Part shown: positions 62,108 to 64,000 of the stretch, piece after piece | Numbering within the stretch: the first letter of the stretch is position 1 | How the letters are laid out: each line of letters opens with the position of its first letter | NCBI GenBank assembly: GCA_033032865.1 | Contig: JAWHQI010000276.1 | Span: 1 to 64,000 of the forward strand | Direction of reading: 5' to 3' | Source of the DNA: Dactylorhiza incarnata | Taxonomy: Eukaryota; Streptophyta; Magnoliopsida; Asparagales; Orchidaceae | DNA length: 64,000 bases | The notes under the pieces: model-generated | What the model saw: only the letters and a program-made list of their open reading frames with translations | Databases searched by the model: none | What the model was told of the DNA's origin: nothing | Translations under genes and position numbers: made by a program

Positions 62108-63012
62108 TTAAACACCTACTGAAATATCTCCAATTACTTGTGATATTGGATGATCTCTAACTGTGATGTGGTCAGCAGTTGGAGTTGGTTCAGCAATGAT
62201 ATCTTCTTGGGGAATTTGATCAGTTGTCACTTGAATTATCTTGTCAGCAAGATCTTCTGGATGATCTTCTTCTTCACTATATTCAAGTGTTTGTGTTGTT
62301 GGAAGTGAAGAATCTCCTTTCTCTAGATTTAGCTCATTTAGCTCTCCACATAAATCTGATACCTGCAAGGTATTTATGGTAGAGGTGGTATTCCTCTCCT
62401 CATTCAATAGGTTAGTTTCATCAAAAGAAACATGCATGGACTCCTCTATTTTAAGAGTAGATTTGTTGTAGACTCTATATGCCTTACTAGATAGAGAGTA
62501 TCCAAGGAATATGCCTTCAGCTGCTTTAGCTTCAAACTTCCTTAGATATTTCTTATCATTGTTATGCACATAGCATTTAAAACCAAAAATCTTAAAATAG
62601 CTAACCTTAGGCTTTTTATTCTTGAGTAGTTCATAGGGAGTCTTACCCTTAAGCTTATGTATCAGGCTTCTATTCAACACATAATTTGTTGTGTTCACTG
62701 CCTCTGCCCAAAAGGAGAGTGGCAAATGAGCATCAGCAAACAATGTAGTTGCTGATTCAATTAATATTCTATTTTTCCTTTCAGCTACCCCATTTTGTTG
62801 AGGGCTTCTAGGAGCGGAGAAACACTGCCTGATCCCTTCTTTTCCACAGAATTATCTCATCAGAAGAGACTCAAACTCAGTACCATGATCACTTCTGATC
62901 AATGCAACTAGAGTAGAGTACTCAGTCTTGACGGACCTGAGAAAGTCTGTTAGAACTTTGAAAGTGTCAGACTGGTTCCTAAGAAAGAACACCCAAGTGA
63001 ATCTTGAGAAGT
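62106..63012 (-). pseudogene. Sire-A integrase, cut by an LTR insertion
   Basis: From the cut at 63012: FTWVFFLRNQSDTFKVLTDF, then the catalytic IRSDHGTEFES, a TAA near 62852, FCGKEGIRQCFSAPRSPQQN and GVAERKNR with the catalytic Glu. The C-terminal part (62743-62108) reads LPLSFWAEAVNTTNYVLNRS, KTPYELLKNKKPKVSYFKIF, GIFLGYSLSSKAYRVYN. The first catalytic Asp and zinc region lie beyond the insertion. It would integrate element cDNA. Confidence 0.88.
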
Positions 63013-64000
63013 TGTCACAACCCGCATTTTCCCAACATTTAAAATGCTATCAGAGTAGGGAAAGCTACGCGTCGTGATGCCACGTCACGTAGGGGACGCC
63101 TACTGACGTTAAGGCAATTCATCCTTCATCACAGTCCAAGCAATGTTATTATTAACTCAAAGAGATTCAAATAAAATTTATGCAGAAAAATTTAACAAGC
63201 CGCGTCCCTCGGCTTGGTGTATCAACTAGTCCACGCTTTTAAAATATAGTTTTACGCAGCGGAAAAATACTTGATTTAATTACTTAAAGGCCTACTTGAA
63301 CATGAAAACCTAGTGAGGTGCACCATGCAAGATCGAATGTGTGGATTTACTAGATATAAAAGTATATTATCACGCACAGAAATTAGTGAGATTAATATTT
63401 CAAAATATGATATGTAATGCTATATTACCTTAGCATATCTTACTAGGGGCCATAAAGCCAACCAATATCTAACCATTCCAGAACAGGTGTTCAAAAGTGA
63501 ACCACAAGTAACAGCAGCAGTGAAACAAAAATCTAACTAAACGGCACCACGGGCGTCAACACCTGACACGAACCCATGGGCTGACAAGTCCACAGAATAC
63601 TCTACATCAAGAGAGTCAGAAGACGGAAACTAAAGAAGCTCCGCACTAACACTTGCTACTGTCCAGAACCTGAGGCATTCAAAGAAAGAACACCTCAGAA
63701 ACAAGTACAAGTGGTGTAGAAAATAAGAAAGTAAGCAAACCTCCGCGAGACCGGAGGGAAACAGAAGCTGCAAGGGTCAGTGATGACAAAGCTAGCAGCT
63801 AATAATCAACAGGAAAAGAAATAGCAGAGGTATCTAATCATCAGCAGAAAAGGAAAACAGCAGAGCAACTAAGAATCAGCAGAATTTGCTCACCAAACAA
63901 AGGTGATAATACAGGCGATGACAAAACTCGCCATAATCAAAAGAAAAGCCATCCGTTTTCAAATTATTAATCATGTTACTCTTGTTCAGAATTATAGAGA
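63013..64000 (-). repeat. LTR related to element G, inserted in Sire-A integrase, runs off the right edge
   Basis: The plus strand starts tgtcacaacccgcattttccc; its reverse complement ends GAAAATGCGGGTTGTGACA, matching the end of the G LTR (gaaaatgcaggttgtgaca, 31741), and the preceding 90 bp also align (tggcatca-gacgcgt and ttactctga). So its transcription would run leftward. Whether it is solo or the 3' LTR of an inverted element is not visible. No gene in this stretch. Confidence 0.65.

Larger units (their letters stand above)
55741..63012 (-). mobile_element. Sire-A: Sirevirus-like Ty1/copia element, 5' part missing
   Basis: Minus-strand order: integrase (cut at 63012), RT, RNase H, internal promoter-like region, env-like gene, PPT, 3' LTR. 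The RT motif FVDDIIFGST and the post-pol gene mark Sirevirus. Its LTR end abuts truncated Sire-B, so it seems nested in Sire-B. Confidence 0.85.

Noticed and set aside
1..64000. tRNA, rRNA, satellite centromere repeat or organelle DNA
   Set aside because: No tRNA-like cloverleaf, rRNA block, monomeric satellite or plastid/mitochondrial gene was recognised; the tRNA-like strings are primer-binding sites next to LTRs.

Overview
This 64 kb window is plant repetitive DNA. All of it can be read as LTR retrotransposons stacked inside one another, and no host gene was recognised. The lineages present (a Tekay/Del-type chromovirus with a chromodomain, Athila/Tat-type Ty3/gypsy, Sirevirus-type Ty1/copia with an env-like third gene) are those of flowering plants, and the nesting depth suggests a large, heterochromatic genome. 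Species cannot be told from the sequence.

Layout, outermost first. Element G (+, Ty3/gypsy) supplies a partial 5' LTR (30106-31741), a leader, gag (from 32431) and gag/protease (49773-51201). A copia element, copia B (+, 17288-30105), appears to sit in G's LTR. Element E1 (-, Ty3/gypsy, 1-17287, running off the left edge) sits in the 5' LTR of copia B. E1's gag is split by a Tekay/Del element (D1, 504-13880) and by a solo copia LTR (14038-15135). D1's left LTR carries a Sirevirus-like fragment (711-2345). The 3' LTR of copia B is split by a non-autonomous element, TRG1 (-, 22540-28962). G's gag is split by a second member of that family, TRG2 (+, 32820-49767), which itself contains an Athila-type element (-, 35903-46467). 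G's protease region is cut by Sirevirus-like element Sire-B (-, from 51202). Sire-B is cut by Sire-A (-, from 55741), and the integrase of Sire-A is cut by an LTR related to G's (63013 to the right edge).

Most nesting calls rest on LTR ends (TG...CA), 5-bp target duplications (gcagg and aataa perfect; ctgac/ttgac and caggt/catgt with one mismatch) and an interrupted gag frame that resumes on the far side. Nearly every coding region is broken. The exceptions are the zinc-knuckle ORFs of TRG1 and TRG2 and the long Athila gag ORF.

The most interesting signals are regulatory or RNA-level. (1) Every LTR family carries an array of its own short, CpG-rich, near-palindromic motif, usually just upstream of its TATA box, and one motif (GTTCGACGAAC) is shared between copia and gypsy LTRs. 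(2) In Sire-A the same motif array plus a TATA box recurs between pol and the env-like gene, which looks like a private internal promoter; Sire-B has a TATA box at similar spacing. (3) The Athila element and both TRG elements share a hairpin block with an apparent compensatory change. (4) The same three elements each have two polypurine tracts.
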